Source of the DNA: Methanobacteriota archaeon
GTDB lineage: Archaea > Hydrothermarchaeota > Hydrothermarchaeia > Hydrothermarchaeales > JAADFM01
Length of the DNA: 6,276 nt
Assembly (NCBI GenBank): GCA_013152845.1
Contig: JAADFM010000049.1
Span: 1 to 6,276, forward strand
Direction of reading: 5' to 3'
In this document: positions 4,570 through 6,276 of the stretch, in pieces
Layout: each line of letters begins with the position of its first letter
How positions within the stretch are numbered: the stretch's first letter is position 1
Translations under genes and position numbers: made by a program
Notes under the pieces: generated by a model
Databases searched by the model: none
Told to the model about the DNA's origin: nothing
The model's input: only the letters and a program-made list of their open reading frames with translations

Positions 4570-6093
4570 CTACTCCACCACCCTGTACTCGGGTATCCTC
4601 TCCAGGAGCATGCCCTCCAGCTCGATGGGCTGGAGCTGGTTGGCGAGTTTAACGGCCTGCTCCAGTTTGTACTCGGACTCGGCGTATATCTCGAAGACGG
4701 GGTCCCCCTTCTTGACCTTCTTGCCCATGCTCAGGGTCAGGAGGATCCCGGCACCCTTGTCCCTGGGGGCGCCGGCGGCCCTGGCGATGGTCACCAGGTC
4801 CTTGTTGGACATGCCCACCGCGTAGCCGCTGCCCGGGGAGGTGATGGTTGCCCTGTGGGGTCCGACCACGATCTTTTCCGAGGTCACCGAGGGGTCCCCG
4901 CCCTGGGCCTTGATTATCTCCCTCATCTTGTCCAGTGCCTCCCCGGACTGGAGGATGTCGTAGGCCCGGCCCTTGCCCTCTCCCTTCCTTGCCACTCCAC
5001 CGGCCTCCAGGATGATGCCTGCAATCTCGCAGGACTTCTCGGTCAGACTCGAGGGTGCGGTCCCTTCCAGGGCCTGGAGGGCCTCCCTGGCCTCCAGGGC
5101 GGGTCCGATGGCCCGGCCGATGGGCTTGTCCCCGTAGGTCACGGCACACTCCACCTTGATGCCGAGCTTTTCCCCCAGGGCGATGAAGTCCCGGGCATAC
5201 TTTTTGGCCTCCTCCATGGTGCGGACCTTGGTCTCGGGCCCCAGGGGCAGGTCGATGACCACGTAGTCGGCGCCCACGGCGTATTTCTTGGCCATCACCG
5301 AGCAGATGGCCAGGTTGTGGGGGTCGATGGCCAGGGGGTGCTCCACCCGGATGAAGATGTCGTCGGCAGGGGCCAGGTTCACCCCCCCGCCCCAGCAGAT
5401 GATGCCACCGGTCTTGTCCACGATGCCCTCGATTTCCTGGGCGTTGAAGGTCACCGGTGCCAGGACCTCCATGGTATCGGCGGTGCCGCTGGCCGAGGTG
5501 ATGGCCCGGGATGAGGTCTTGGGGATGGTCAGGCCCGCGGCGGCCACGATGGGCACGATGAGGAGGGTGATTTTGTTCCCCGGAACCCCGCCCAGGGAGT
5601 GCTTGTCGAAGACCGGCTTGCCCTCCAGCTTGAGGCGCTCACCGTTCTCGGCGATGGCCTTGGTGAGGTAGCCGGTCTCCTCCATGGTCATGTCGTTGAT
5701 GTAGAGGGCGGAGACAAAGGCCGTGATTTCAATCTCCGAGAGGTTGCCGGCCAGGACGTCCCTGACGATGGCCTCGTACTCGCCCTCGTTGAGGGCCTGT
5801 TTTTCCATCTTCTTCCTGATGAACTCGACAGAGCGGGGCTTCTCGGCGGGTTTTAGCGAGACCACGTCCCCGTCCTTCAAGCCGCATTCGTCGGCCACGT
5901 CCCTGGGCAGGGCCACGATGCCCTTCTCGACAACGCTCTTTGTGGTGTTGACGATGGCCACCTGGCGTTTCCTGCCGGCGAAGAGGGTGACCCTCTCCCT
6001 GGGGTGGATGCCCAGGTGCCGGGCGTCCTCCTCGTTTAGGGTCGCCTCGTTGCGTCCGACGCGGATGTCCCACACCCTTACTTCGAGTTCCAT
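4570..6093 (-). CDS. deoA: AMP phosphorylase (archaeal thymidine phosphorylase family)
   Basis: A 507-residue cytoplasmic enzyme that splits AMP (also CMP and UMP in studied homologues) with phosphate into free base and ribose 1,5-bisphosphate. In archaea the product goes through ribose-1,5-bisphosphate isomerase and form III RuBisCO to 3-phosphoglycerate. The archaeal type shows in the N-terminal extension of about 85 residues, absent from bacterial thymidine phosphorylase. Then come KHSLGGVPGNK 164-174 (phosphate and substrate loop), KTSSRAITSASGTADTME 192-209, and EHPLAID with Asp257, which I align from memory with the proton-donor Asp256 of the Thermococcus enzyme. Lys289 and Ser265 also fit substrate positions. 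The length equals the usual of about 500. The start is fixed by GGAGGTGA just upstream. It follows a deoxyribosyltransferase-like gene after three bases, so the two are co-transcribed. Confidence 0.94.
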   Translation of the reverse strand: MELEVRVWDIRVGRNEATLNEEDARHLGIHPRERVTLFAGRKRQVAIVNTTKSVVEKGIVALPRDVADECGLKDGDVVSLKPAEKPRSVEFIRKKMEKQALNEGEYEAIVRDVLAGNLSEIEITAFVSALYINDMTMEETGYLTKAIAENGERLKLEGKPVFDKHSLGGVPGNKITLLIVPIVAAAGLTIPKTSSRAITSASGTADTMEVLAPVTFNAQEIEGIVDKTGGIICWGGGVNLAPADDIFIRVEHPLAIDPHNLAICSVMAKKYAVGADYVVIDLPLGPETKVRTMEEAKKYARDFIALGEKLGIKVECAVTYGDKPIGRAIGPALEAREALQALEGTAPSSLTEKSCEIAGIILEAGGVARKGEGKGRAYDILQSGEALDKMREIIKAQGGDPSVTSEKIVVGPHRATITSPGSGYAVGMSNKDLVTIARAAGAPRDKGAGILLTLSMGKKVKKGDPVFEIYAESEYKLEQAVKLANQLQPIELEGMLLERIPEYRVVE

Positions 6094-6096
6094 CCT

Positions 6097-6104
6097 TCAC
6101 CTCC
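6097..6104 (-). promoter_or_regulatory. Shine-Dalgarno site of deoA containing the upstream stop codon
   Basis: The minus strand reads GGAGGTGA, a near-perfect anti-16S match six bases (from GGAGG) before ATG 6093. Its TGA (6099-6097) is the stop of the preceding gene, so termination and reinitiation are tightly coupled. Confidence 0.75.
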
Positions 6105-6276
6105 TGGATATCTCAAGCATCACTTCGGTTACCTCTCCTATGTCCCTGCATATCTTTTTTGTGGATTCCGAAAGCATGAGGTTGACCTCGGCGCCGTGCT
6201 CCCCCACCCTGCGGAAGTCGGTGCGCAGGCCCACCACCGGGATGCCCAGGGCATGGGCCAGGCCGCACTCGAAGGC
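6097..6276 (-). CDS. Nucleoside 2-deoxyribosyltransferase-like protein (3' part, cut by window edge)
   Basis: The last 59 codons of a gene that begins beyond the window. The residues AFECGLAHALGIPVVGLRTD, then FRRVGEHGAEVNLML, match the C-terminal core of the nucleoside 2-deoxyribosyltransferase family (usual form TAFEIGYAYALGKPIIGLRTD). The Glu after AF lies where these enzymes keep the residue of the GTxxExG motif that attacks or positions the sugar; this is from family knowledge. Such proteins exchange or hydrolyse bases on (deoxy)ribosides or their monophosphates, fitting an operon with AMP phosphorylase. The end, KKICRDIGEVTEVMLEISRR, is a short helix-like tail. Exact activity cannot be told from this fragment, as the substrate-binding N-terminal half is missing. 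Confidence 0.75.
   Translation of the reverse strand, partial: AFECGLAHALGIPVVGLRTDFRRVGEHGAEVNLMLSESTKKICRDIGEVTEVMLEISRR

Noticed and set aside
4360..5514. 384-codon plus-strand open frame across the end of tupC and most of deoA
   Set aside because: It overlaps two firmly identified genes, is rich in Gly, His and Leu of the kind read from the wrong frame of GC-rich DNA, and has no family resemblance.

Overview
This window looks like part of a methanogen-type euryarchaeal chromosome. Evidence: a Tfx-family regulator (an archaeal family), an archaeal AMP phosphorylase, TATA boxes placed so that two transcripts would be leaderless, and strong GGAGG Shine-Dalgarno sites on downstream genes. 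The TPR lipoprotein and the toxin-antitoxin types resemble those I associate with Methanothrix-like (Methanotrichaceae) genomes; that placement is a guess from memory. No tRNA, rRNA, CRISPR array or insertion sequence is visible.

Positions 1-1645 are accessory and partly decayed. A hicA toxin gene has lost its middle, including the region of the catalytic histidine, and changes frame. Next, on the minus strand, is a visibly AT-richer gene for a five-repeat TPR lipoprotein. A vapBC toxin-antitoxin pair follows: the antitoxin gene is frameshifted by an exact 7-bp tandem duplication, while the short PIN-domain toxin downstream is open. Two toxin-antitoxin modules in different stages of decay thus flank one low-GC gene.

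Positions 1646-1693 hold a 47-bp non-coding stretch. It matches the 3' part of the AMP phosphorylase gene about 3 kb away, in the same orientation (about 39 of 47 aligned bases identical by hand count). The two copies flank the tfx-tupABC block like direct repeats, suggesting a duplication or insertion history.

Positions 1694-4555 form a metal-uptake module. A Tfx-like DNA-binding protein is divergent from a complete tungstate ABC transporter: TupA binding lipoprotein, TupB permease, TupC ATPase. The only Tfx I know to have been studied binds the operon for molybdenum formylmethanofuran dehydrogenase, so a Tfx gene sharing an intergenic region with an oxyanion importer suggests Mo/W-responsive control. 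That region has a leaderless-type promoter for each side and two inverted repeats that could be operators. TupB carries an unusual insertion beside a normally conserved loop.

Positions 4570-6276 (minus strand) are a nucleotide-metabolism operon: the 3' end of a nucleoside 2-deoxyribosyltransferase-like gene, then AMP phosphorylase, with the upstream stop codon inside the Shine-Dalgarno of the downstream gene. AMP phosphorylase starts the archaeal AMP pathway that yields ribose 1,5-bisphosphate and, via its isomerase and form III RuBisCO, 3-phosphoglycerate.
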